Shown here piece by piece: positions 19,001 through 26,098 of a stretch of 54,584 nucleotides of DNA (within the stretch, counting starts at the first letter, position 1; each line of letters begins with the position of its first letter). This DNA is from Lentisphaerota bacterium (GTDB lineage: Bacteria; Verrucomicrobiota; Lentisphaeria; Victivallales; Victivallaceae): positions 1 through 54,584 of the forward strand of contig SUVX01000020.1 in NCBI GenBank assembly GCA_015061725.1, given 5' to 3'. Both the position numbers and the translations under genes were made by a program. The notes beneath the pieces were generated by a model, which saw only the letters and a program-made list of their open reading frames with translations, was not told the DNA's origin and did no database searches.

Positions 19001-19424
19001 AGACGGGCATCACTCCCGTGCGTGGCTTGCCCTGATCCTCCCCCATGATATAGCGCCCTGGGACGGTTCAGTCAAAAACCGGCAACCTGTCAGGTTATGG
19101 CATAAAATCGTAAATGATTTGAGATTTTATGCTGATCCGCCCCGCCTTTATCCTTACTGGGCAAAGGGGAAATACAAAGTCTTTGAACACAACCATAAAG
19201 ATCTTCTTGTCACGGTCTGGAAACAGAAAAACAGAATGGTCATTATGCTGTCAAACTTTGGCGGAAAAGGAAACTTCACGGTTAAACTTCTTCCCGGAAA
19301 AATTGGAATGAAGTCTCTGAAAAAACTTGAAGACGCAGAAAATCAGAAGTCCCTCCCGATCAGAAACAATACGTTTTCAGTCGAAATTCCGCGGCACGAT
19401 TTCCGGATTCTGGTTGCAGAATAA
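16005..19424 (+). CDS. Giant secreted protein with tandem CBM-like domains
   Basis: A 1139-residue exported protein with a signal peptide (MKFFTFFLAGTVLIQLTAG). Two similar jelly-roll-like units follow, at about 20-160 and 165-315. Each has a FYDKNNKWLG or LYDAKNVWQG segment and an IRPF segment, suggesting tandem carbohydrate-binding modules. The middle carries FVWFGNEDRGFCYFSDSDRDW and LLATPVKAP, motifs shared with the other two giant proteins. A putative barrel follows (YLEYYCSDLLG, SFYEDNVHPRTFFDPARNYGF) and then a small C-terminal sandwich (VIMLSNFGGKG). I suspect a DUF6067-like glycoside hydrolase. CGGAGG precedes the ATG. A terminator follows. It is third in the regulator, pseudopilin, enzyme operon. 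Confidence 0.78.
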   Translation: MKFFTFFLAGTVLIQLTAGNWTNWRADGKYPAAQFQVKNGIVQAAPGKKGIKFFDSKPQNVSQGMTLTLKAAFSGKGTAAAGCHFYDKNNKWLGMATGKLMKVDSAKPVPYSANIVINKANAVRIRPFVLFQSGRVKCHDFELKMPEIFDRKNLAEAPVFRNWMYNRTTKAVAIRMTGDGKPETSSLKIITSNAQTVESYPKTPQNINENDILKIRFKASGTGKFHVGVYLYDAKNVWQGVRLSETITPGKISEVTQKIKTPAGKKAVKKIRPFIRVLPNSNLKIGELQINKRETAYKKPEVEIPLPEGFQLLYPGKADFQLRFFASENKIILDRIETPYANCAGDVCSVKFSAVSSDGEVIGQQTFSYKDNLITNQSFRIRNDFTGSFTVKADYLDKNGKVLISGTGYAAIYHMDLYSGRFMAGGFRLQNAHLKEWVKRRLMGQTVFHKQNFPFEKELKTDHGFAGFAPLKIQGDTIQISGRTYTVCPNGFLSQATAYQLEPTVGNATESLFAAPVNLTVDGVSFPWKRSKLKKNGHAVLWEQKADAAGAVWTIQNRLEPDGVLRMTFTVVPGKDFHPERVSLNLPLKQDQATLYQNITDVTYRKMDRSKKLGQTPLGGFAGYTPSRKIRGDVVWESKGQERKTPGSFQPFVWFGNEDRGFCYFSDSDRDWQVDDSRSALEISRKNGQVIFNINFINMPEKRLSEVMKWDIGLLATPVKAPLKNWRGTIFPRWTTMDKPFYKNLKDVRKIIMVSAGHPSFNSGTQNISALDIERTGKMYRDIADKFGSTYLEYYCSDLLGIAIPEMKTYFSEWGGGIAGTFVKGGSTRWRSKSYDFKGATVIQQQRKVPSYIKYRGWAIGDKLKQIGLLSFYEDNVHPRTFFDPARNYGFKDEKGRMHPEYDFWMLREHYHYLAYQYKKNNLENLSGAHGSASLLIPSLANCTFFIDGEQPGRYDNSTDKDYIDHWKDLDYMRAVSMGRAFGINSIFLSEMIFKGNDEDGHHSRAWLALILPHDIAPWDGSVKNRQPVRLWHKIVNDLRFYADPPRLYPYWAKGKYKVFEHNHKDLLVTVWKQKNRMVIMLSNFGGKGNFTVKLLPGKIGMKSLKKLEDAENQKSLPIRNNTFSVEIPRHDFRILVAE

Positions 19425-19450
19425 ACAACTCCGGTTCTTAATCAAATCAC

Positions 19451-19486
19451 CCGGCAGAACGCCCGAAAGAGCTTCTGCCGGTTTTT
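19451..19486 (+). terminator. Terminator of the second module
   Basis: CCGGCAGAA and TTCTGCCGG form a 9-bp stem followed by TTTTT, 27 bases after the giant protein's stop. Confidence 0.8.
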
Positions 19487-19927
19487 ACGTCGTGTTCCCT
19501 GAATCTGCCGGAAAAACAGCTCACTCATATCGGGACTGAGAGGCAAACGTATTCCCGCAGAGGATCGTTTCCCGTCAGGAATTTAAAATCTGCTGTCTCA
19601 AATAAATATCAGGAGTTTATCACATTTTTTCTGACAGCAGCCTCGTTTTCATCTGTTTTCCGGCATATTTCTGCCGCAAACCGGCAAAGAACCTGAAAAA
19701 TGTTGTAAAAAGACTTGACTTTTAAGTTGATTGGCAGTATGTTATAAGACGTTCAGATTGTTTTACTGCAACAGGACGGCATCCCGATCATCACCGGACT
19801 GCTGCAGAGAATCATTCAGAACACAAAAAAATGGGTATCCGCGAAAGTGGTTGAAAGTGCGAAAGTCAATCATTTCCGGCGGGAAGCTTGATGAGAGAAG
19901 AACTCTTTATTAAGGTAAAAAGAAATT
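19487..19927 (+). promoter_or_regulatory. Promoter and long leader of rplM-rpsI
   Basis: No gene is credible in this stretch. TTGACT at 19715-19720, a 17-base spacer and TATGTT at 19738-19743 make a good sigma70-like promoter. The predicted transcript then has an untranslated leader of about 175 bases. Ribosomal-protein leaders of this length often hold autoregulatory structure. I cannot assign it to a known L13 leader family. Confidence 0.55.
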
Positions 19928-20359
19928 ATGAAAACTTATTTGGCTAAAGTTGGCGAAATCGAACGCGAACACATTGTGTTTGACGCTTCCGAAGCGCCTG
20001 TCGGCCGTCTGGCTGTCAAGATTGCCAACGCTCTGCGCGGCAAAGACAAACCGACCTATACTCCGCATGTTGATACCGGTGCTTTTGTTGTTGTTATCAA
20101 CGCTTCAAAAGCTGTCTTCACCGGACACAAAAACGAACGCAAAATGTATGCTGATTACACCGGATACTTCGGCGGATACCGTGAAACCTCCGCTGCCAAG
20201 GTTCGTGAACAGCATCCCGAACGTCTGATCAAAGACGCTGTCTGGGGAATGATGCCGCACGGCCGTCTCGGTCGCGCTCAGTTCGCCAAACTCAAGGTCT
20301 ATGCCGGTGAGGAACATCCCCACACCGCCCAGAACCCGCGCAAGATCACTATGGAGTAA
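19928..20359 (+). CDS. rplM: 50S ribosomal protein L13
   Basis: A 143-residue protein of the large subunit. It has the family landmarks FDASEAPVGRLAVKIANALRGKDKPTYTPHVDTG, VVVINASKAVFTGHK, YTGYFGG, RLIKDAVWGMMPHGRLGRAQFAKLKVYAGEEHPH. Length is standard. It pairs with rpsI in the usual bacterial order, 9 bases apart, in one transcript. Confidence 0.98.
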   Translation: MKTYLAKVGEIEREHIVFDASEAPVGRLAVKIANALRGKDKPTYTPHVDTGAFVVVINASKAVFTGHKNERKMYADYTGYFGGYRETSAAKVREQHPERLIKDAVWGMMPHGRLGRAQFAKLKVYAGEEHPHTAQNPRKITME

Positions 20360-20368
20360 TAAAGAATC

Positions 20369-20773
20369 ATGGCTATCAACAAGAATACTGATGAAGTTCT
20401 GGCCACCGGCCGTCGCAAATGTGCTGTTGCCCGCGTCCGTCTCAGCAGCGGAACCGGCAAGATCGTTCTCAACGGCAAAGCCATGAACGAATATTTCCCC
20501 AGCGAAACCCTCTGTGGTTTTGTTAATCAGGTTTTCAAAGTTACCGAAACCATCGGTAAATTTGACATTGCTGCCAATCTCGACGGCGGCGGTATGACCG
20601 GACAGGCCGGCGCTCTCCGTCACGGAATCGCCCGTGCCCTGGTCAAACTGGATGAAGCTTATCGTGCTGCCCTCAAGGCCAACGGCATGATGACCCGTGA
20701 TGCCCGCGTCAAAGAACGTAAGAAATCCGGTCAGCCCGGCGCCCGCAGACGTTTCCAGTTCTCCAAACGCTAA
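20369..20773 (+). CDS. rpsI: 30S ribosomal protein S9
   Basis: A 134-residue small-subunit protein. It shows ATGRRKCAVARVRLSSGTGKIVLNGK, GGGMTGQAGALRHGIARAL, and the invariant basic C-terminus KKSGQPGARRRFQFSKR that reaches the P-site tRNA. The usual partner of rplM. The ribosome site is weak and overlaps the end of rplM (GGAG inside its last codons), suggesting coupling. Confidence 0.98.
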   Translation: MAINKNTDEVLATGRRKCAVARVRLSSGTGKIVLNGKAMNEYFPSETLCGFVNQVFKVTETIGKFDIAANLDGGGMTGQAGALRHGIARALVKLDEAYRAALKANGMMTRDARVKERKKSGQPGARRRFQFSKR

Positions 20774-20802
20774 AATTTTTCAAATTTTGTTCTTTTTATT
20801 GC

Positions 20803-20831
20803 TTGCAATTTCAAAAGTTCAATGCTATATT
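20803..20831 (+). promoter_or_regulatory. Promoter of tRNA-Arg
   Basis: TTGCAA, a 17-base spacer and TATATT inside TGCTATATTAAG, ending 23 bases before the mature tRNA 5' end. Confidence 0.6.
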
Positions 20832-20854
20832 AAGAGCATGGTAAGAAAAACCAA

Positions 20855-20931
20855 GCACCCATAGCTCAATTGGATAGAGCGTCTGGCTACGGACCAGAAG
20901 GTTAGGGGTTCAAGTCCCTTTGGGTGTACCA
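20855..20931 (+). tRNA. tRNA-Arg (anticodon ACG)
   Basis: A complete cloverleaf of 77 bases including an encoded CCA. The acceptor stem GCACCCA/TGGGTGT has a G-U first pair. The D arm holds AGCTCAATTGGATAGAGC. The anticodon stem CTGG/CCAG encloses loop CTACGGA, giving anticodon ACG. The T arm is GGGGTTCAAGTCCC. A perfect 11-bp terminator stem follows after 10 bases. Fragments of its 3' end are repeated downstream. Confidence 0.95.
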
Positions 20932-20941
20932 TTAAAAATAC

Positions 20942-20974
20942 CAGCCAACTTAGAAATAAGTTGGCTGTTTTTTT
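20942..20974 (+). terminator. Terminator of tRNA-Arg
   Basis: CAGCCAACTTA, loop GAAA, TAAGTTGGCTG is a perfect 11-bp stem followed by seven T. The same hairpin starts each copy of the downstream repeat family. Confidence 0.9.
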
Positions 20975-21121
20975 ATGTTACCCCCGGCGGGACTTGAGGT
21001 TTTGAGAGACATTCTCAAAACCGCAAAAACACAGAGTGTTTTTGCCCCCACGGGGTTGACGGCGGAGCCGCACAAGCGCCGAAAGCGCTTGTCAAGTCCC
21101 TTGGGGTATACCATTAAAAAT
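20946..21121 (+). repeat. tRNA-Arg-associated hairpin repeat, copy A
   Basis: The unit runs from the terminator hairpin through a chain of palindromes: GGTTTTGAGA/TCTCAAAACC, CAAAAACAC/GTGTTTTTG, GGCGGAGCC and CAAGCGC/GCGCTTG. It ends in a degenerate tRNA-Arg 3' end (TCAAGTCCCTTGGGGTATAC then CATTAAAAAT). No reading frame within it looks like a gene. Confidence 0.85.
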
Positions 21122-21123
21122 TC

Positions 21124-21365
21124 CGGTCAACTTAGAAATAAGTTGGCTGTTTTTTTATGTTACTCCCAAGCGGGACTTGAGGTTTTGAGAGACATTCTCA
21201 AAACCGCAAAAACACAAAGTGTTTTTGCCCCCCCGGGGTTGACGGCAAAGCCGCACATCGCTGAAGCGCGGCTTGTCACGGCGTAATATAATGAAGCCGG
21301 ATCAAGCCCCTTTTTATCCTCCATAGCCTTCGGCGAAGGAGGATGGGTGTACCATTAAAAATTCC
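21124..21365 (+). repeat. tRNA-Arg-associated hairpin repeat, copy B
   Basis: Nearly identical to copy A in its first part. It then carries GTAATATAATGAAGCCGGAT and a tRNA 3' remnant interrupted by an ATCCTCC/GGAGGAT hairpin before GGGTGTACCATTAAAAAT. It ends where the next copy begins. Confidence 0.85.
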
Positions 21366-21397
21366 GGTCAACTTAGAAATAAGTTGGCTGTTTTTTT

Positions 21398-22758
21398 GCC
21401 TCATCGACGGTTTATGACAAAAACTCATATCTCTTTTGTGCTTGAAATTTCCGGCAGTTGATAGATTTTCAATTTGAAGTACTCACGATCTCTGAAACCG
21501 TAAGCCTGTTTTATCAGCCATCTGATCTTGTTGTTGAATCCCTCCATTTTTGCATTGCTGATATGCCGGAATGTCCAGTAGGTCACAATCCCCTCCAACT
21601 TATCCCGTATTGTTCTTGCCATTGTTTTCAACTCCGGAATTCCGGTTTCTTCAGCCAGTTTACACCATCGGTGAAAAGCCATTCTTGCATGGTATGAATC
21701 CTTTGCCTGCCGATAAATGCTGCGTAACGCTTCTTTGAACATATAAGCATCTCCCAAATCTTGAAAATCTCCACGCATATTCTTTAAAATCATCTTGGCA
21801 TCTTCCGGTAAATCCTCGTTGTTACGCAGAAAAATAAAACGAAGTCCTTTTAACTGTTTTCGCTGCAGATCATCCATTTTTGCAGTTATCCGCCTGCGGA
21901 CAAGATCTAACTTGTCATTCATCAGTTTTATAACATGAAAGTGATCAAAGACAATGTGTGCATTGGGAAAGTTGTTGGTAATCCACGAGTAATAACTGTT
22001 TGCCATATCCATTGTTACAATCCTCAATTTGCTTTTCTTCAACTTTTTCAAAGCCCCGGCAAGGGCTGAAATGCCCTTGCCGTCTCCAACATGAATAACT
22101 GCTCCCGATTGTAAATCGCGGACAATCGTCAGATATGGCTGATTCTGCATACCTTTTCCAACATGGATTTCATCAATACCGATGGCTTTGATATGAGCGG
22201 TTGGGATACGGGAATATTTCTTTTTTAAATGCTTTTTTTCCAATTCCTTAATTGTATGCCAGCGCAAACCGTAGAAGTTGGCAAGAGCTTGGATGCTCAT
22301 ATGTGGACGTAATTCCAGTATTGTCCGTTCTAATGTTTTAGTAAGTCTGGCTTTGGGGTGAGAAAGAAATGGAATATGTTCAAGACCGCGAAAATGACAG
22401 CGGGGACAATACAAACGGTGGATGGTTAATTCCAATACGACTTGTCGACAATTGCCCAAAGGTTCGCCGCGAATGCGGCGACTGCGGAGTGGTTCAACAG
22501 TTACAGATGTTGAACCGCAGTGCGGACACTGATGTTTGGTGCGTTTTAGACGGATTTCAACACTTTCTTTGGAATATTTTACACTTTCTTGTTGAAATCC
22601 ACGGACTCTCTGTGTATAGTAGAGATTGACCGGCATTGCTTACCCCCTACTGTTTTGGTTGGACACTTAACAATAGGTGCAATTCCGGTCTTTTTCAATT
22701 CCGTCTTTCTGTTTTTTATGATTTTCTACTCAATTCTGTCACAAACCGTCGAAGAACC
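21398..22758. mobile_element. ISL3-family insertion sequence, intact
   Basis: The element is 1361 bp. Its ends are imperfect 21-bp inverted repeats (17 of 21 matching, common core TCGACGGTTT). They are flanked by identical 8-bp direct repeats GTTTTTTT at 21390-21397 and 22759-22766. The 8-bp duplication and single transposase gene fit ISL3. The homopolymer target means the duplication is weaker proof than usual. Confidence 0.85.
21425..22636 (-). CDS. ISL3-family transposase
   Basis: A 403-residue DDE transposase without frameshift. The N-terminal zinc-ribbon cysteines are CPHCGSTSV and CPRCHF, followed by a helix-turn-helix (MSIQALANFYGLRWHTIKELEKKHL). The catalytic core has IGIDEIHVGKG (first Asp), VTMDMANSYYSWI with HIVFDHFHVIKLMND (second Asp), and ISNAKMEGFNNKIRWLIKQAYGFRDREYF (Glu). 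Length fits ISL3. The frame is intact, so the element may still be active. It is the only transposase in the window. Confidence 0.95.
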   Translation of the reverse strand: MPVNLYYTQRVRGFQQESVKYSKESVEIRLKRTKHQCPHCGSTSVTVEPLRSRRIRGEPLGNCRQVVLELTIHRLYCPRCHFRGLEHIPFLSHPKARLTKTLERTILELRPHMSIQALANFYGLRWHTIKELEKKHLKKKYSRIPTAHIKAIGIDEIHVGKGMQNQPYLTIVRDLQSGAVIHVGDGKGISALAGALKKLKKSKLRIVTMDMANSYYSWITNNFPNAHIVFDHFHVIKLMNDKLDLVRRRITAKMDDLQRKQLKGLRFIFLRNNEDLPEDAKMILKNMRGDFQDLGDAYMFKEALRSIYRQAKDSYHARMAFHRWCKLAEETGIPELKTMARTIRDKLEGIVTYWTFRHISNAKMEGFNNKIRWLIKQAYGFRDREYFKLKIYQLPEISSTKEI

Positions 22759-22920
22759 GTTTTTTTATGTTACCCCCGGGCGGGACTTGAGGTTTTGAGA
22801 TTTACTCAAAACCGCAAAAACACAGAGTGTTTTTGTCCCCACGGGGTTGACGGCGGAGCCGCACATCGCTAAGGCGCGGCTTGTCACGGCTCAGCGTTAT
22901 CTCAAAAAAAAGTAAAGTTG

Positions 22921-22952
22921 TCCATCAGGTCCATCAGGTCCATCAGGTCCAT
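22921..22952. repeat. 9-bp tandem repeat (TCCATCAGG)
   Basis: Three exact TCCATCAGG units plus a partial fourth. It is the reverse complement of the CCTGATGGA units at 5571-5615. It lies in gene-free sequence beyond the split repeat. Confidence 0.8.
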
Positions 22953-22977
22953 TTAAAGCTCTTGAAGCGTATTTGAT

Positions 22978-23066
22978 AACAGGCATAATTCCGGTCTTTT
23001 TCAATTTTGGCTTTCTGTTTTATATTTTTGTGCATTTCTGTCTCAAACCGCCGTTGAAGCAATTTT
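22978..23066. mobile_element. Remnant of an ISL3-like right end
   Basis: This stretch resembles the last 90 bases of the intact IS: CCGGTCTTTTTCAATT, then CTTTCTGTTTT, then CTGTCTCAAACCG and GAAGC, with scattered changes. There is no transposase beside it, so it looks like a solo or decayed end. The intact copy's right end is 220 bp away. Confidence 0.6.
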
Positions 23067-23081
23067 TACAGGCAAAAACAC

Positions 23082-23110
23082 TTGATTTTTTCTCTTGCTG
23101 ATGCTATGTT
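23082..23110 (+). promoter_or_regulatory. Promoter of the AraC-family gene
   Basis: TTGATT, a 17-base spacer and TATGTT inside TGCTATGTTAACC. The coding start is 86 bases downstream. The leader contains a five-codon ORF whose TGA overlaps the start ATG. Confidence 0.6.
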
Positions 23111-23196
23111 AACCGTATCAGTTGATCGGCTGCATACCGGCAAAATGCACTGCAGCCGGAGTTTTCAAAGGTAAAAAAAACAATGCGGGCAGATAA

Positions 23197-24033
23197 ATGA
23201 AAGAAACTTTATTGATAAATAGATTTCTTTTTTCCAGATATTCCGGGGACTTGGGCTTTTATGTCAGAAGCATCGGCGAACATCTGCTGTATCCGCCTCG
23301 CCGTCCGAGAGTGAAAACAATTCAATTCGGCGAGATATTCTGGGGCATCGCCGGTTGTGGACTGTTTGAATATAATGGCGAAATCCATCGGGTGAAACCC
23401 GGTTGGGTATGGTATTATCCACCTGGTTCTCTGCATTCTCTCATGCCGGCGGAGGAAGGTTTTCACTGCCGCTGGCTGGCGATTGAAGGTCCTGTCGCCG
23501 GCGAATTGTTTTCAGCATTGGGAATCCAACCGGGAGCAACAAAGGTCGGAAATTGTCCGTCTGAACTTTTCAGCAATATAGAGAAGAATATCAGAAAGCC
23601 GGGACGGCAGCTGCATATCCTGCAAGAGGCTTTCAAAATATTGACCGAAGTCAGTACGCCGGGACAGCTGAAGCATCTTTCTGTCCGCCGGGACCTCGCG
23701 GCTGAATTAAAACAGATCATTGATGAGGAATTTGATAATCCCGCACTCAATGTTGATTTACTCTCCGCCCGGATCGACCGCCACAGAGTGACTGCCGGAA
23801 GAATATTCCGGAAGCGATATGGTATCACGATTTCTGATTATCTGATGCAAGTGCGGCACAATGAGGCTCTGAATTTGATCATCAATACCGATATATCTCC
23901 GGAACAGCTGCCGGAACTTTGCGGTTTTTCATCAAAAACATATTTTTATCAGGTTATTAAAAAAATTACCGGTAAAACTCCTGAAACTTTACGCCGGACA
24001 GCAAAAATAAAGCGGCTTACTGAAAACAGTTGA
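23197..24033 (+). CDS. AraC-family transcriptional regulator
   Basis: A 278-residue activator-type protein. Residues 20-110 look like a cupin sensor domain (GCGLFEYNGEIHRVKPGWVWYYPPGSLHSL). Residues 165-270 form the double helix-turn-helix (VDLLSARIDRHRVTAGRIFRKRYGITISDYLMQVRHNEALNLI, LPELCGFSSKTYFYQVIKKITGKTPETLRR). Effector is unknown. It converges on the DUF4838, alpha-barrel and pseudopilin operon, 26 bases stop to stop, and is its likely regulator. The gene ends in a 9-bp inverted repeat (AAGCGGCTT) spanning the stop. Confidence 0.9.
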   Translation: MKETLLINRFLFSRYSGDLGFYVRSIGEHLLYPPRRPRVKTIQFGEIFWGIAGCGLFEYNGEIHRVKPGWVWYYPPGSLHSLMPAEEGFHCRWLAIEGPVAGELFSALGIQPGATKVGNCPSELFSNIEKNIRKPGRQLHILQEAFKILTEVSTPGQLKHLSVRRDLAAELKQIIDEEFDNPALNVDLLSARIDRHRVTAGRIFRKRYGITISDYLMQVRHNEALNLIINTDISPEQLPELCGFSSKTYFYQVIKKITGKTPETLRRTAKIKRLTENS

Positions 24034-24059
24034 AGCCGCTTATGTCATCGTTGGAACGG

Positions 24060-26075
24060 TTATTTTTTCTTCGGCACAGGCCACTTGGAACCATGGGCCT
24101 CACGCATCAGAAAATATGCGTGATTGCCGGTGAAATCAGAATCGATTTTTACTCTGTACTGATTAAGCTCATGTACTGCCTTTTCAAAAGAGCGTTTATT
24201 TTCCGCGCCCGGTTCTTTAATGGATTTCACCTGTGCCAGACGGGCCTTTACTGTAAGTTCCGCTTCACGCAATCCTTTTTGCAGATATTCCACACGTTTT
24301 CTTGCCTGAGGATCTGACCCGCTTTTCTGCCATGCCTGATCGAGAAGCTTTGCGGCATCTTCAAAATCTTTCAAAGAGAACAGACGGTGAGCGATCGTCA
24401 CATAATTTTTGAATGTTCCTCCGCGACGTCCGTTAAAAGTTTCTTCACGGCAGATTTTTTTCATATCATAGTTTTTGAGTTTGTTCGAGTGTCTTTCCCA
24501 GAACTCAAAATAATTACGCACCTCATTTTTCACAGGACCGAAACAACTGTAATATTCATCGAGTATACTTTCGACAGAAGCGGCGGGATCATCCATCAGC
24601 CGTATGATCGTATACAATGTCGGACCCTGGACGGCATAGGCGCCGAGCAACGCATCCAGACTGGCTCCGACCATGCCGTTCTGAGCGGCAAATTTGAAGT
24701 CGGCAGCAAATTCTCTTGCATAAAATACCGGCAGATTGGCTCCGGCATGGGTGAGATTCGGACGGAATACAACTTCTTCTATTCCGGCATTTTTCCATGC
24801 AAGTATGTGTTCGCGGAATTTTTTGCTCATAGCATCGGTGTACGGGAACCAGTGCGAACCGACATACACCAGAAGCATATTGGAAATTTTTTCATTGACG
24901 GGCGGATTGGTGTAATTGGAATAAGCAAAGCCGATCGCCTTGATATTGGGATCACGCTGCCGGGCAAGTTTTACCACTTCGTTGACAAAGCGGCAGAAAC
25001 GGTCGCTCAGAGATGGCTGTACTTCTGTATTGAATTTGGCATTTTCGCCCCAGCTGGTTGCAGCTATGATGAAACGCTCAGAAGTAGTGATGGATCGCTT
25101 CCCTGTCCAGTAGGAACTACTTTCAAACGCAGGATCTTTTGCATCCCAGCTGCGGCATGTCGTACATTGACAGAGGATCGGCGTATCATTCAGTGTCAGA
25201 ATGATACGGTTTTCTCCTGATCCGGCTTTTTTTCTTGCAAAGTGATTTTTGACGATGCGTCTGTGAAGTGCGGGGGAGGATAAGCACAAGTCAATCACGC
25301 GTCCGGTAGAATCACCCTTCAGCGGTTTGCGTCCATTGGGCGGAACAAAAGCAAAAAATTCCGGGTTGGTTTTGCCGTACATTTTCCAGTACTGGTTAAA
25401 ATTGTGTCCTGCCCGCATATGTTCGATCGCACCGAGACGGTTGCGGAGCACAAAGCGTTTCTGCGCCTCAAGAAAGGAAAGAGAATTTTTGAACATGAAT
25501 TTTTTAAGATACGGCTTGTATTTCAAGCCCTGAAAAGAGGTATGGCGCAATGCGGGTTTACGGGAGCGCATTGAATCTTTGAAAACAATATCCTTGCGTT
25601 CCGGGATATATTCCCCGAGTTTTCCGGGCCAGATCCAACGTATTCCAAGTTCATTGCGCAGCAGATCATAAACACCCCACAGCGTTCCGTGCCAGGTTGG
25701 AGCAAAGGTACTGCCGATGGAGCCTTTTGTATCACTGCCGCAGATAAAAAGCTCATTTTTCTGTGAAACGATTTTAAATTCAGCAGGACTCAATTTTTTA
25801 TGATCAATACCGGAAGCGGCAGTTCTGCGGCAGGGACCGATATAGACATAATTATCCATTTTCGGCGCCTTGCTTTCAGAATAGAGCGGCAGTGTTGCCC
25901 CGGTTGCTCTTTTTATATGATAGATCAATTCTTCGGCAGCCAGTTTCTGAACCGGAAATGGATCATCCGGCAGAATAACTGCGGCTTGGGGTTTGCCGTT
26001 TGACACCAGCGTGACCGCTGACAGGGTCCATGCACAGAAAAATAGCATCGACAATATCAAAATTTTGCAGTTCAT
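24060..26075 (-). CDS. Secreted DUF4838 protein, glucuronidase-like N-terminus
   Basis: A 671-residue exported protein with signal peptide MNCKILILSMLFFCAWTLSA. Residues 25-130 resemble the alpha-glucuronidase N-terminal fold (PFPVQKLAAEELIYHIKRATGATLPL, VYIGPC). The DUF4838 region has WGVYDLLRNELGIRWIWPGKLGEYIPERKDI, LCQCTTCRSWDAK (CxCxxC) and DRFCRFVNEVVKLARQRDPNIKAIGFAYSNYTNPP. A barrel-type glycosidase activity on uronic-acid-containing glycan is likely from the family, but the catalytic residues are not established. It is last in the operon, 23 bases after the alpha-barrel gene, with AGGAGG upstream. A second DUF4838 gene lies at 51.3 kb. Confidence 0.82.
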   Translation of the reverse strand: MNCKILILSMLFFCAWTLSAVTLVSNGKPQAAVILPDDPFPVQKLAAEELIYHIKRATGATLPLYSESKAPKMDNYVYIGPCRRTAASGIDHKKLSPAEFKIVSQKNELFICGSDTKGSIGSTFAPTWHGTLWGVYDLLRNELGIRWIWPGKLGEYIPERKDIVFKDSMRSRKPALRHTSFQGLKYKPYLKKFMFKNSLSFLEAQKRFVLRNRLGAIEHMRAGHNFNQYWKMYGKTNPEFFAFVPPNGRKPLKGDSTGRVIDLCLSSPALHRRIVKNHFARKKAGSGENRIILTLNDTPILCQCTTCRSWDAKDPAFESSSYWTGKRSITTSERFIIAATSWGENAKFNTEVQPSLSDRFCRFVNEVVKLARQRDPNIKAIGFAYSNYTNPPVNEKISNMLLVYVGSHWFPYTDAMSKKFREHILAWKNAGIEEVVFRPNLTHAGANLPVFYAREFAADFKFAAQNGMVGASLDALLGAYAVQGPTLYTIIRLMDDPAASVESILDEYYSCFGPVKNEVRNYFEFWERHSNKLKNYDMKKICREETFNGRRGGTFKNYVTIAHRLFSLKDFEDAAKLLDQAWQKSGSDPQARKRVEYLQKGLREAELTVKARLAQVKSIKEPGAENKRSFEKAVHELNQYRVKIDSDFTGNHAYFLMREAHGSKWPVPKKK

Positions 26076-26098
26076 TTTTCCTCCTTATTGGTTAAGAA

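Larger units (their letters stand above)
21366..22893 (+). repeat. tRNA-Arg-associated repeat copy C, split by an IS
   Basis: The terminator hairpin (to 21397) and the remainder of the unit (22759-22893, from TTACCCCCGGGCGGGACTTG onward) belong to one copy interrupted by the insertion sequence. Joining them across one GTTTTTTT restores the order seen in copies A and B. Confidence 0.8.

Noticed and set aside
19731..19913. Small ORF of 60 codons in the rplM leader
   Set aside because: No good ribosome site, Cys/Arg/Ser-rich random-looking sequence, and it overlaps the predicted -10 region.
22921..22952. Possible CRISPR or iteron origin from 9-bp repeats
   Set aside because: Units abut without spacers, and there is no replication gene nearby.
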